Shown here in pieces: positions 27,801-35,604 of a stretch of 64,000 bases of DNA. The translations under genes and the position numbers were made by a program. The notes under the pieces were generated by a model that saw nothing but the letters and a program-made list of their open reading frames with translations, was not told the origin of the DNA and did no database searches. The stretch's first letter is position 1. Each line of letters starts with the position of its first letter. Source of the DNA: Lentibacter sp. XHP0401 (lineage in GTDB: Bacteria; Pseudomonadota; Alphaproteobacteria; Rhodobacterales; Rhodobacteraceae); assembly GCF_025751535.1 (NCBI RefSeq), contig NZ_JAOWLC010000006.1:62001-126000 (forward strand), in the 5' to 3' direction.

Positions 27801-28129
27801 ACAAACTCGTCAACCGTGATGCCAAGCGTCAACTGCTTGTAGATCGCTTCATTCGCCGCGATCAGACCTTCGTTCAGCTTGGTGGTAGTGATCGCCTTGA
27901 TCACCTGATTGATACCACTACCCGACAACGGATGTTGCTGTCCCTTGAAGTCAAACCGATGCGCGGCCAACCACTCGCGCAACACAGGGTCCAGTAATAC
28001 CGACCGTTCAGACCCACGCATTGCCAGTGCATCGGCAGGCGGCAGATAGGTCCAGCCCATGACCATGAGGACGTGCAAAGCGGGTAGCTTTGATGCTGCT
28101 TCTTCGCGGGTGTCGGGGGTGTGAGTCAT
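24857..28129 (-). CDS. hsdR: Type I restriction enzyme R subunit HsdR
   Basis: HsdR is the translocating and cleaving subunit of type I restriction. The 1090-residue protein has an N-terminal PD-(D/E)XK nuclease domain (YRPDVVCYVNGLPLVVIEAKRP, Asp and EAK near residue 155-175), a superfamily 2 motor with Walker A TGSGKSNLMVLL, the DEGHRSQ box, FTGTPLL and a later VDKLLTGFDEPRNAVLY segment, and a helical C-terminal domain that docks on the methylase. I chose ATG 28129, 7 bp after GGAG. It lies downstream of the coiled-coil gene and overlaps the metallopeptidase. Confidence 0.96.
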   Translation of the reverse strand: MTHTPDTREEAASKLPALHVLMVMGWTYLPPADALAMRGSERSVLLDPVLREWLAAHRFDFKGQQHPLSGSGINQVIKAITTTKLNEGLIAANEAIYKQLTLGITVDEFVEGHKTSVTVPLVDWANVDANLFHVTEELSVERPAGKRQYRPDVVCYVNGLPLVVIEAKRPTSSSVEKSMVAEGISQHNRNQKNQGIQTLYAYSQLLLSISGTDAKYGTTETPKKFWGAWKEEEISEAQMQDVKSTPLSEDQKALLFADKPRWARNDFERLHSGLVLPTEQDRMIISLLRPDRLLDFTRRFIFYDRGTKKIVARYQQFGGVKAILSQVAKQKPDGRREGGVIWHTTGSGKSNLMVLLTKALLLDPELASSRIIIVTDRVDLEKQLAATFLTGGAFGSVVATKKDGEKAKVQSGRDLAKQIGSGNGRIIFTLLQKFNSATKMPECKNTSDKLIVLVDEGHRSQGGENHERMRQALPNAAFIAFTGTPLLKEDKTRNKFGPILHAYTMQDAVEDGAVTPLVYEERKPIVDINERAVDVWFEQRTEGLSEQQLSDLKQKYATRGQVYKAERRIELIARDIAKHFKQNFIDQSPGLKAQLATDSKLSAIRYKKALDDTGMVTSAVVISAPDTREGHDDTDEAKTPEVQTWWNQTVGNDPDAYENDVIAGFATDGAPDILIVVDKLLTGFDEPRNAVLYIDKHLKSHNLLQAIARVNRLHEAKQFGYLIDYRGILAELDTSIQDYQDLAAQTQNGYEVDDLVGTFSNVSTEYKRLPSLHDALWAIFGSVQNKGDREQLRRVLVPRVTEDEAGHSFDQAQKVREDFYDALTAFGMCLKLALSSRTFFEDGAFDEKTIQRYKRDLRFFTELRVQAKRDAGETVDFSAYEDQIRRMVDKQVNGIEIIDPEGFIRVDTLGQDDCPDDWTDEKTRTEADVIKTRLRKTIEQDLIDDPYAQRVFSELLKEAIQAAEAMFDHPGKQYTMFKDLEEQVAERNTPGVPDRFTDQPRAKAYYGLLLDHLNGTNPTEDKLVEEALYIESVVIDAVQSHSISPGNLEAAIKKSLLVRYFNLLGGTDAAYALIDQVLAVVRAGSVRNSQ

Positions 28130-28186
28130 ACAACACTCCAATGCAGTGCAACTTTGGCAAGGTGCCGTGAAAATATAACCGAGCAG

Positions 28187-28861
28187 CTATTTGAAAGCAT
28201 ATTGGCTGAACTTCTTTGTTTCTTCATCCATAATTCCAGCCGCCCATTCACCGTCGGCGGTCCATTCAGCAACGGCCACTTCATACCCAATGCGTGTACC
28301 GCGTTGAGCAGCAAGCTTGTCGATATGGTGTATGATGGCGTTGCGGCGTTGGCGCGTTAGCGGTCGCCCCCAGCTTGTTTGATAGGTCTTGGCCAATGGG
28401 TCGGTTAGTCGTGCCCGCATTACATAGCGGATGATTTCGCGGCGCTCACTTTGACGAAGCCCACGGGTTTTTCCGACGCGGTAGCCGTAGAAGGTAAGCG
28501 GGGAGACATCCTCACCATACCAACTTTGGCCGCGTGGTAATGGGTTTTCAGATTTGTAGTCTCTATGCGCTTTGGCAACTGAATTGGGCATACCTTTGGA
28601 GACGAGGCTGTCAAATTCTTTTTCTGCATCGGCTTTCTTACGTTCCCGCTCAAGCCGCTGTGCCTCCCGATGCTGCCGATCTAATTCCTCTTGCTCGGCC
28701 CGCTCCTTGGTCAAACGCTCCAGTTCTTTGGTACGCCGCTCTTGCTCCAATCGCTTCTGTTCTTTTTGCTCTTCGGTCTCGCGATAAAAAAAGAACCAGA
28801 TCGCCAAAGCGATGAGGGCATAAAATAAGAGTTTGATTAAACTGAGGGAGGCTCCGTCCAT
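28187..28861 (-). CDS. Membrane-anchored coiled-coil protein of unknown function inside the hsd operon
   Basis: I do not recognise this 224-residue protein. Residues 8-26 are one hydrophobic span (LIKLLFYALIALAIWFFFY), residues 27-90 form a highly charged coiled coil of Glu, Arg and Lys repeats, and residues about 95-224 form a basic soluble domain containing YGYRVGKTRGLRQSERREII and TSWGRPLTRQRRNAIIHHID. The predicted topology is a short N-out or N-in anchor with the bulk probably cytoplasmic. Its ATG shares one base with the hsdS stop codon, and hsdR follows after 57 bp, so it is co-transcribed with the restriction genes. A role in tethering, scaffolding or signalling is inference. Confidence 0.85.
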   Translation of the reverse strand: MDGASLSLIKLLFYALIALAIWFFFYRETEEQKEQKRLEQERRTKELERLTKERAEQEELDRQHREAQRLERERKKADAEKEFDSLVSKGMPNSVAKAHRDYKSENPLPRGQSWYGEDVSPLTFYGYRVGKTRGLRQSERREIIRYVMRARLTDPLAKTYQTSWGRPLTRQRRNAIIHHIDKLAAQRGTRIGYEVAVAEWTADGEWAAGIMDEETKKFSQYAFK

Positions 28862-30060
28862 TAGACCACTACCCGCCGCTTCCCCGTGAGAAGCTGCTGC
28901 ATCAGGGCCTTCTTCTCGGTGCGGAGTTTGGTGAGATCGGCTTGCACGTCATTCACAAACCGATCCGCATCATCCAGTGTCTCTGTGATCTTTTCCTGCT
29001 CGGCCAAGCTTGGAAAGAATGACTCAATCTTCGCGAGGTCTTTCTTGGTGATGTGTTTCATACTGGTCCCGTGAACCTTTGAAACAAGTTTGCCGATTTC
29101 GTGTGTTATCAGGTGAAAACCAAACATCTTTAGTGTGTCCGACTTCGGCACGACCTTAAAAATATGTTGGTTCAACACAGCCACAGGCCCAGTCCAGATG
29201 AATGTGTCGAGTGTCGCTGACCACGACAAAAGGAAATCACCACTTCGGATCGTGTGCTTTTCGTCCACCACACCATCATAGTAGTTGATCGCGTCAGTTG
29301 AACCCGTGAGGTTTTGTATCCTGATGATAGGAAAACCCACATCACCCCAATCATCTGGTTTGAACGCACGACCATTTATGAAATCGAAGTGATCCACCAG
29401 CTTTCCACTATTCCATGGCTGACCTTCGAACACGGGGAAGCGGCGTTTGCCTGTGAGGAGTTGCTGCATGAGGGCGCGTTTTTGGGTGCGGGCGTTGCTC
29501 AGCAGGGCCTCGGTCTTTTCAATGGCCTGATCCCACGTCGAGAGGATATCCGCGATCTTTTGTTGTTCGGGGAGTGGGGGGAGAAGTATAGGGAACGTGA
29601 ATAGCTCTTTGAGGGTTATCGAGACTTGATTGGCATTGCCTCGCACCAGACCCGAAATGAAGGTGATGAACCGATTGTCCTTTAGGTGAGGATACAAAAT
29701 TTCAGATATGACTCGATCTTTTTTTGGGGCCAGTTTCACTAAGTTCTGGTTCAAAAGACTGCCTTTGAAGTTCGCTGGTATACGAACTGCCTTGCCAACC
29801 ATTGAGTCCAGAAGATGTGGTCGGGACCCCACAGTGCTTACAATGATGTCCCCACCAAATAATTGCCAATCACTAAAGCCATCCGCCCTGTCTTCAGCAA
29901 CATACTTCGGATTGTTTGAGTGCAAACCGTCTCGTGTTGTATCGGAAATGCGAATGACCCGCACACCATTTTCAGAGTAGTCGGATGAATCGAAGGCGAA
30001 CCCTTTTTTGTAGTTCACCACATCCCCAAGACTGGCTTTGCTCCACCCCTCAGGAACCAT
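28861..30060 (-). CDS. hsdS: Type I restriction-modification specificity subunit HsdS
   Basis: HsdS gives the target specificity of both methylation and restriction. The 399-residue protein has two target-recognition domains (about 1-150 and 205-350), each followed by a helical spacer with the conserved LPPLPEQQKIADILSTWD (about 165) and FPSLAEQEKITETLDDAD (about 365) segments, and each half ends in the repeat ALMQQLLTGKRR. The bipartite target cannot be read from sequence. The ATG at 30060 overlaps hsdM by 11 bp. Confidence 0.95.
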   Translation of the reverse strand: MVPEGWSKASLGDVVNYKKGFAFDSSDYSENGVRVIRISDTTRDGLHSNNPKYVAEDRADGFSDWQLFGGDIIVSTVGSRPHLLDSMVGKAVRIPANFKGSLLNQNLVKLAPKKDRVISEILYPHLKDNRFITFISGLVRGNANQVSITLKELFTFPILLPPLPEQQKIADILSTWDQAIEKTEALLSNARTQKRALMQQLLTGKRRFPVFEGQPWNSGKLVDHFDFINGRAFKPDDWGDVGFPIIRIQNLTGSTDAINYYDGVVDEKHTIRSGDFLLSWSATLDTFIWTGPVAVLNQHIFKVVPKSDTLKMFGFHLITHEIGKLVSKVHGTSMKHITKKDLAKIESFFPSLAEQEKITETLDDADRFVNDVQADLTKLRTEKKALMQQLLTGKRRVVV

Positions 30061-31558
30061 AACCAAGCTCCTGCAAATACCCTGCCATGCGGGTTTCTAA
30101 TTCGGCTAGATCGTCTTTCAACTTTACCCGTTCGGCCCGCACCGCCATCAGATCAATCTCGTCTTCCTCTTCAAACGTGTCCACATATCGTGGTATGTTC
30201 AGGTTGAAGTCGTTCTCAGCGATCTCGGCCTGCGTTGCACGATAGGCGTACTTCTCCACCGATGCGCGATCCGTGAATGTCTGCATGATCTTGTCGATGT
30301 TGGACGGTTCCAGCGCGTTCTGGTTGCTGCCTGATGCAAACTCTCGGCTGGCATCGATGAACAGCACCGAGTCGTCCGCCTTGTGTTTGCGGAACACCAA
30401 CAGCGCGGCAGGGATGCCAGTCCCAAAGAACAGTTTTTCGGGCAGGCCGATCACCGCATCCAGCAGGTTCTCCTCAATCAGCTTCTGACGGATTTTCCCC
30501 TCGGTCGATCCACGGAACAGAACACCATGGGGAACGACGACCACGGCACGGCCCGTCTTGGGTTTCAGCGTCTCGATCATGTGCAGGATGAACGCATAGT
30601 CGCCCTTGGTCTTGGGCGGGATACCACGACGGAAGCGTCCGAATGTATCAGCCTCTGCGGTCGCAGTCCCCCATTTGTCCAGAGAGAACGGCGGGTTGGC
30701 GACGACCACATCGAAGTGCCGCAGCGCATCTTCCTTCACCCGGAGCTTCGGGTTGCGGATGGTATCACCCCAGAGGACTTCGTGGTTTTCTTCGCCGTGC
30801 AGGAACAGGTTCATCTTGGCCAACGCCCATGTGGACCCGATGGATTCCTGCCCGTAGAGAGCGTAACGTTTGGTCCCCGTCTTGTTGCGTATCTGACGCC
30901 CGCATTTCATCAGCAGCGACGCGGACCCGCAGGTTGGATCACAGATGTCATCCCCTTCTTGAGGATCGGCCAGACGCGCCATCAGGTCGGACACTTCGGG
31001 TGGTGTATAGAACTCGCCAGCCGTTTTGCCCGCTGTCGCCGCGAAGTGTTTGATCAGATACTCATAAGCCCCACCGATGATGTCCAACTGCCCCACACGG
31101 GACGGACGCAGGTCCAACGCGGGCTTGGCGAAGTCCTCTAGCAGGTGGCGCAGCAGGTCGTTTTTCTGTTCCTCATCCCCCAGCTTGGTGCTGTTGAAGT
31201 GGATGTCTTGGAACACCTGATCCAGCTTGTTGCCGTTGGCCTCTTGGATGGCATGGAGGGCCTTGTCGATGCGTTCACCGTTACCAGCCTCATGGCGACG
31301 CTTGTGCAGCGTGTGGAAGCTGGCATCGGGTGGTAGCACGAACGACTCCTGCTGCATCATCGCAGCGACCAGTTCTGGGCTGTCAGGGTGTTCCGCCTGA
31401 TACGTGGCGAGATGGTCTTTCCAAACATCAGAGATGTATTTCAGGAAGAGCATGGTGAGTACGTAGTCTTTGTAGATCGATGGATCGACCACACCACGGA
31501 AGGTATCACACGCCGACCACGCCGCATTGTTGATTTCGGATTGGGAAACTTGGGTCAT
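30050..31558 (-). CDS. hsdM: Type I restriction-modification DNA methyltransferase HsdM
   Basis: HsdM is the N6-adenine methyltransferase subunit, working as M2S1. The 502-residue protein has an N-terminal HsdM helical domain (NNAAWSACDTFRGVVDPSIYKDYVLTMLFLKYIS), then GEFYTPPEVSDLM, the SAM motif DPTCGSASLL and the catalytic NPPFSLDKW. C-terminal coiled-coil residues contact HsdS. It overlaps the XRE regulator gene by 4 bp upstream and hsdS by 11 bp downstream. Confidence 0.97.
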   Translation of the reverse strand: MTQVSQSEINNAAWSACDTFRGVVDPSIYKDYVLTMLFLKYISDVWKDHLATYQAEHPDSPELVAAMMQQESFVLPPDASFHTLHKRRHEAGNGERIDKALHAIQEANGNKLDQVFQDIHFNSTKLGDEEQKNDLLRHLLEDFAKPALDLRPSRVGQLDIIGGAYEYLIKHFAATAGKTAGEFYTPPEVSDLMARLADPQEGDDICDPTCGSASLLMKCGRQIRNKTGTKRYALYGQESIGSTWALAKMNLFLHGEENHEVLWGDTIRNPKLRVKEDALRHFDVVVANPPFSLDKWGTATAEADTFGRFRRGIPPKTKGDYAFILHMIETLKPKTGRAVVVVPHGVLFRGSTEGKIRQKLIEENLLDAVIGLPEKLFFGTGIPAALLVFRKHKADDSVLFIDASREFASGSNQNALEPSNIDKIMQTFTDRASVEKYAYRATQAEIAENDFNLNIPRYVDTFEEEDEIDLMAVRAERVKLKDDLAELETRMAGYLQELGYGS

Positions 31559-32013
31559 TTATGTGCTGCCTGTTTGAATAAAAGAGTGATCAAGCCTTGG
31601 TATTGGGAGGGATCAAATGGGTTCGACTTAACCTCGGTCGGCTGGGTGGCTTCTTGTTGAAGGATTTCGACAACGGCCTCCCCTACCAGTTCTGGGGCAG
31701 GACGCACATCGAGAGCTTGTGCCTGTTGTTCCACCATGGCCACGATTTCTGCAATACGACGGTAGTGAGCATGGTGTGCGGGTAGCGCGTCATCACCTTG
31801 AAGAAGCTTTCGGGGATCAACGCCGTACAGGTCTGCCAATTCAAACAGACGTTCGGCACTTACAGTTTCGGATTTATGCTCCAGCCGCCAAATCTGTACA
31901 CGACTGACACCCAAGGCTTTAGCGGCATCATCCATACTCATATCAGACCGCTCCCGAGCAGTTCGGATGCGGTCAAAAAGGTGTTTCGTTGAATCGCTTG
32001 AAAGTTTGGCCAT
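31555..32013 (-). CDS. XRE-family regulator heading the hsd operon
   Basis: The 152-residue protein has an N-terminal helix-turn-helix (RSDMSMDDAAKALGVSRVQIWRLEHKSETVSAERLFELADLYGV) and an acidic C-terminal part with an alanine- and glutamate-rich helix. It overlaps hsdM by 4 bp, so it heads the operon, and probably controls it as controller proteins do in other restriction systems. The ATG at 32013 gives MAKLSSDS; the longer frame adds an unlikely cysteine- and aromatic-rich leader. It is divergent from a small Cro-like gene across about 90 bp. Confidence 0.88.
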   Translation of the reverse strand: MAKLSSDSTKHLFDRIRTARERSDMSMDDAAKALGVSRVQIWRLEHKSETVSAERLFELADLYGVDPRKLLQGDDALPAHHAHYRRIAEIVAMVEQQAQALDVRPAPELVGEAVVEILQQEATQPTEVKSNPFDPSQYQGLITLLFKQAAHK

Positions 32014-32058
32014 TTCATATCGTGTAACGATTTGGAAGAAGATGCAACAAACATGCAA

Positions 32059-32096
32059 ATTACCTGTGACGAATCATTTGTTACATGATAGGTAAT
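32059..32096. promoter_or_regulatory. Candidate operator between divergent HTH genes
   Basis: ATTACCT (32059-32065) and AGGTAAT (32090-32096) form a 7-bp inverted repeat across 24 bp, lying between the XRE gene and the Cro-like gene. Additional TGTAAC/GTTACA words occur in the same 90 bp. A divergent switch like those of phages or controller-regulated restriction systems is possible. Confidence 0.35.
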
Positions 32097-32102
32097 GGCC
32101 TT

Positions 32103-32321
32103 ATGACACTCAAGGATTACCTCGATCAGAACAAACTTAGCCTGAAAGCTTTCGGTGACCGCTGCGGCGTTAGTGCTCCAACGGTAATGAGGGCACGAGA
32201 TGGTATTAACATTCCATCCCGCAGAACGCTTCGGGCAATCGTCGATGCCACGAACGGGGCTGTCAGCATACAGGAATTGGTCAGGGTCGATCACGATACC
32301 GATGTGGCGCAGCAAAACTGA
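32103..32321 (+). CDS. Small Cro/C1-type helix-turn-helix protein
   Basis: The 72-residue product is little more than a helix-turn-helix: LDQNKLSLKAFGDRCGVSAPTVMRARDGINIPSRRTLRAIVDATNGAVSIQEL. Its size and position, divergent from a larger XRE regulator, recall the Cro partner of a CI/Cro-like switch. I chose ATG 32103; an in-frame ATG at 32085 would add MIGNGL. Targets are likely the shared intergenic region. Confidence 0.82.
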   Translation: MTLKDYLDQNKLSLKAFGDRCGVSAPTVMRARDGINIPSRRTLRAIVDATNGAVSIQELVRVDHDTDVAQQN

Positions 32322-32405
32322 AAACTGGTGAACGTTACCATATGCCGTAGCACTATGTTTGGCGGTTGCCCCGAAAAAAACGATTACTCACACTGGGAGA
32401 CACAA

Positions 32406-32720
32406 ATGAAAATCATTCAAATCACGGCATATTTGGCCTTGTTCGGCACCACGGCTATTGCTGACAGTGATCCGAAATACAAAGACCCAAACGTAATCCT
32501 GGCCGATCTTCGGGAGTCACAATCGATTTGCCAAACTATGGCTGACGGGCAAACCAACGCAGAAATTTTCGGGATCACTTTCTCCCGAGTGGGTAACAAA
32601 TGCCAGTACGCCAACGGGGAATTGGATGATAACGTCCGAGCCTTTCTTGAAGACCAAAAGCTGGATTGGGCTGGCGTCAGCGGGCGCGACGGTCTTTGGG
32701 TCGTTGTGGATGGCAACTGA
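32406..32720 (+). CDS. Small secreted protein, unrecognised
   Basis: The 104-residue product has a typical signal peptide (MKIIQITAYLALFGTTAIA, cleavage near AIADS) and a mature domain with two cysteines (ICQTM and NKCQYA) that may pair. The ATG at 32406 follows GGGAGA by 6 bp. I recognise no family. It is island cargo immediately before a convergent ribbon-helix-helix gene. Confidence 0.7.
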   Translation: MKIIQITAYLALFGTTAIADSDPKYKDPNVILADLRESQSICQTMADGQTNAEIFGITFSRVGNKCQYANGELDDNVRAFLEDQKLDWAGVSGRDGLWVVVDGN

Positions 32721-32724
32721 ACGG

Positions 32725-32892
32725 TCATCCCTGACCTTCATCACCATCTTCATCATACTCACATGCATAATATTCACGAATGCAGTCGGATAGGATCGCA
32801 CCACAGAATCTTTGTTCAACCTGACGAAGATGCAAAAGGATATCCCAAGCTTCTGTATCAACACCTTTGACTGTGACCTTTTTTCTATCCAT
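32725..32892 (-). CDS. Ribbon-helix-helix (CopG-like) small protein, 55 residues
   Basis: A short frame too small for ordinary ORF lists. It begins at the ATG at 32892, 6 bp after GGAGGA, a strong ribosome binding site. The product starts MDRKKVTVKGVDTEAWDILL and continues with an AILSDCIREYY helix: a short beta strand followed by two helices, which is the ribbon-helix-helix layout of CopG/Arc proteins, then an acidic tail. It is divergent from the putative HUH initiator gene across 162 bp. CopG-type proteins repress rep genes of rolling-circle plasmids, so it is a candidate repressor of that gene (inference). Confidence 0.7.
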   Translation of the reverse strand: MDRKKVTVKGVDTEAWDILLHLRQVEQRFCGAILSDCIREYYACEYDEDGDEGQG

Positions 32893-33054
32893 CTCGCGTC
32901 CTCCGATTGTCTAACTGTATTTAGCACCAGGGGTCATCCCGATGGGCACAGTTATTCTGGCCAGTATTTATTTTGCTAAACGTGAGCATTTCGACGGGCG
33001 ATTTACCTAGATACCTTTACGGGCCTCATTTTGTTGGTCCGAAAGGAACAAGTA

Positions 33055-34275
33055 ATGTCGAGATTATCAAAGAAGACACTTCAGAAAAGACGCCGAAGTG
33101 AAAGTATTCATAGTGGCACGGTATACCAACAAAAGGTTGCCATTCTTGAACACTTACAGCAGGCGCTTACACCTGAAAATGCACAGTGGATTCAGCCGAT
33201 CCTAAACCGAGTTGGCCGATGCAAACCAGCCTATCGATGCAACTCAAAGCACTGCCCCACTTGCTCTAACGCAAAACAATCCAAAGCAGTCAGAAAGAAA
33301 ACCAAACAGTTGAAACCACTGGGCAAAGCCCAAGCAACAACCACCAGTTCAAAATCTAAAGAATATCGTGTACGCGGCGGGCAACGTATGATGGACGCGT
33401 TTGAGGGCTTGCCTACAGCGATGCTACATTGCTTCACGGTTAATCTATGCCTTGTCTCTTTCGACGATGATCTCAAAGAAACCAAAGAGCGGTATCTTTT
33501 GAAGCTACGGAAAGTGTTAAACAAATTGACCGATGGAGCCATTGCACGAGGAAAATTTGACATTGTATCAAAATATGCTGATGATCTGCCATCGGAGTTT
33601 CCAGATATCGATCTCCCCTTTGGCGTTTTCAACGCTGCATTACCTCACACTCGGCACGTGATGCTCCATATCCATTTTTTGCTGTTCGATCCGTGGATGA
33701 CGCGAGTAGAGCTACGGAACCTCTTTGCCAAAGAGTTTCCTGGCAGCAATAGGGTTTGTGCACGTCGCACCAGAGATCATACTGTGTTGGAGTGCGGCAC
33801 CATGGTAGGTGGCGCTCAAGGGTACCTAGAATACATGTGCATGGAGAAAGTTGAATTGTCCTTCGGAGATCAATCTGCTGACGCTGCTTTAGAATTCGTC
33901 CAGATCGATAGCACTTGGGACAGAAGAAACCGAAATTTCTCTTTTGGGAAATCCATATCAGTCAGCGGTATAGTCATCGACCAAGATCGTGTAAAATACC
34001 TCGAACGAGAAAACCGATTACAATGGATCAAGAAGAACTGGTCAAAGTTGAGTTATGCTGAGAAGTTCATTCATCAGTGGATGTCCAACGGTATAGATAT
34101 CTTGGCTGGTATCAAATCCCTGCCAAATTACCGCGCTCAGTTCATAGACAAGTTCAGTGCAGTCTTGCTCTTACATTGTAACTGGGTAAGATGGAATTTC
34201 TTTGAAGTAATTGATTTCGTTGGCTTCATGAGTGCGTCAGACTCAGAGTTGGCCCTGTTAGAACCACCAGACTAG
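33055..34275 (+). CDS. Putative HUH-type (rolling-circle) replication or relaxase initiator
   Basis: The 406-residue protein has a basic N terminus, a cysteine cluster CNSKHCPTC (residues 62-70) like the zinc site at the front of Rep_1-type initiators, then three segments in the order of HUH nucleases: FTVNL (about 127-131), LHIHFLLF with the His-hydrophobe-His pair at 205-207, and GYLEYMCMEK (about 256-265) with a candidate nucleophilic Tyr260 and Lys265. Motif spacing fits, but the family match is by eye only. ATG 33055 follows AAGGA. The C-terminal third is unrecognised. It may replicate or mobilise the excised island. Confidence 0.6.
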   Translation: MSRLSKKTLQKRRRSESIHSGTVYQQKVAILEHLQQALTPENAQWIQPILNRVGRCKPAYRCNSKHCPTCSNAKQSKAVRKKTKQLKPLGKAQATTTSSKSKEYRVRGGQRMMDAFEGLPTAMLHCFTVNLCLVSFDDDLKETKERYLLKLRKVLNKLTDGAIARGKFDIVSKYADDLPSEFPDIDLPFGVFNAALPHTRHVMLHIHFLLFDPWMTRVELRNLFAKEFPGSNRVCARRTRDHTVLECGTMVGGAQGYLEYMCMEKVELSFGDQSADAALEFVQIDSTWDRRNRNFSFGKSISVSGIVIDQDRVKYLERENRLQWIKKNWSKLSYAEKFIHQWMSNGIDILAGIKSLPNYRAQFIDKFSAVLLLHCNWVRWNFFEVIDFVGFMSASDSELALLEPPD

Positions 34276-34505
34276 CGATTAGAGAAGACCTTTTTAGACT
34301 TGCTCAAAATTGGAATAAAATATCTCGTCTCCCCGCTAAAAACGCAGGTTAATTGAGCATCAACGCCAAAACACGCTGTAAGTAAATGCAGCGAACGGAG
34401 AGCGTGTGTGTTACATAATCCAGACCTGCATTTGTTGGCCTACCATCGGTTCTTTTGCGCTGCATTCATAAATAGAGTTGAACGAACATCAACTTGGAGA
34501 CAGCG

Positions 34506-34910
34506 ATGCCACGCAAACATCAGCCAACAATCACGAACATCGAACCTACCAAAGCCGAACTTCAAAAACTACGGGAAGAGGTATCTCGTGAGAACAAGTC
34601 ACGCGATGCTTCTGGATTACCACCGTTCAATGAAGCGGAAACGTTTGACCGACGCGCAGCAAAGCTGGCAGACGACAAATTTGAAGAACTGTTGGAGCCA
34701 TATCTGGTTGCAGCGTACGAAATCTACACTGGTAGCCCTGGCGTGGCCAACAGGCTCAAGCAACACATTGACGTATACCAACACGCCGAAAAAGCAATGC
34801 TCGACGATACAGGACTGCGTCGGCCAAATCCAAAGCCGTTCAACATGATGAAATTTCTGAGCATGTATTTTGGTGAAGAGCTTCCAGTTGCATCTCGACG
34901 GAACCGCTGA
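34506..34910 (+). CDS. Hypothetical protein, unrecognised
   Basis: The 134-residue product is charged and probably helical, with KAELQKLREEVSRENKSRDASGLPPFNEAETFDRRAAKLADDKFEELLEPYLVAAYEIYTG split over the first two thirds, and a conserved-looking end (NMMKFLSMYFGEELP). No signal peptide or membrane span is seen. The ATG at 34506 follows GGAGA by about 6 bp. It comes after the HUH-like gene by 230 bp on the same strand and may share its transcript. Confidence 0.7.
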   Translation: MPRKHQPTITNIEPTKAELQKLREEVSRENKSRDASGLPPFNEAETFDRRAAKLADDKFEELLEPYLVAAYEIYTGSPGVANRLKQHIDVYQHAEKAMLDDTGLRRPNPKPFNMMKFLSMYFGEELPVASRRNR

Positions 34911-34963
34911 CTGCAATATTGGCACCCGATGGTAACGTGGCCGAACTGGTCGGAATTAGCAGC

Positions 34964-35518
34964 CTATCGCTGACTGGCTGGCAGTGTTCGGTATAGCGTT
35001 GGTACCGAGATTCCAAACGCAGCCGCAATGTCGATGGCAGGTGTTCCGGCCTTGAACATCGCCTTAGCGCCACTAATCTGCTGATCCGTCATTTTGCGTG
35101 GACGACCACCAACGCGACCTCGACTCCGCGCTGCTGCAAGTCCGATATTGGTCCGCTCAATGAGTGTATCACGCTCCAGTTGCGCACAGGCCGCCATCAC
35201 CGTGAATAACATCTTACCTGTCGGTGTTGTGGTATCGATAGCCTCAGTCAGCGACTTGAAACCTATGCCCCGCTCTTCAAAATCAGTCACGATCTTGATC
35301 AAGTGGGATACCGATCTCGCCACACGGCTAAGGCTAAGGCAAACGAAGGTATCGCCTGTGCGGCAGAATTCGAGGGCTTCCTTCAACGTGGAGCGATCCG
35401 CTTTCGCCCCAGATGCGACTTCTTGAAAAATGCGTTCACACCCCGCTCGTGCCAGTTGATCGATCTGGCCATCAAGATTTTGGGTAGCGGTCGAAACTCT
35501 CGCGTATCCAATCAGCAT
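34964..35518 (-). CDS. Serine recombinase (resolvase/invertase family)
   Basis: The 184-residue protein has the resolvase catalytic domain with the nucleophilic serine in IGYARVSTATQNLDGQ, the LSLSRVARSVSHL and FTVMAACAQLERDTLIERTNIGL helices, and a C-terminal helix-turn-helix (GTPAIDIAAAFGISVPTLYRTL). Such enzymes resolve cointegrates or invert short segments at res/dif-like sites. No transposase accompanies it. Its 5' end abuts the start-less remnant at 35605-35835, which suggests that it arrived by insertion. Confidence 0.95.
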   Translation of the reverse strand: MLIGYARVSTATQNLDGQIDQLARAGCERIFQEVASGAKADRSTLKEALEFCRTGDTFVCLSLSRVARSVSHLIKIVTDFEERGIGFKSLTEAIDTTTPTGKMLFTVMAACAQLERDTLIERTNIGLAAARSRGRVGGRPRKMTDQQISGAKAMFKAGTPAIDIAAAFGISVPTLYRTLPASQR

Positions 35519-35604
35519 CGCATCCCCCTGTCATTCTTGAAACTCATCAGATCATAAAGGGATCGAGGGTAAATTTCGAGCAAGGGTTACGAGAAGCACA
35601 AACA

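Noticed and set aside
34408-34848. Plus-strand frame of 146 codons overlapping the 134-residue gene
   Set aside because: It lies mostly in another frame of the 34506-34910 gene, which has a proper ribosome binding site and better composition.
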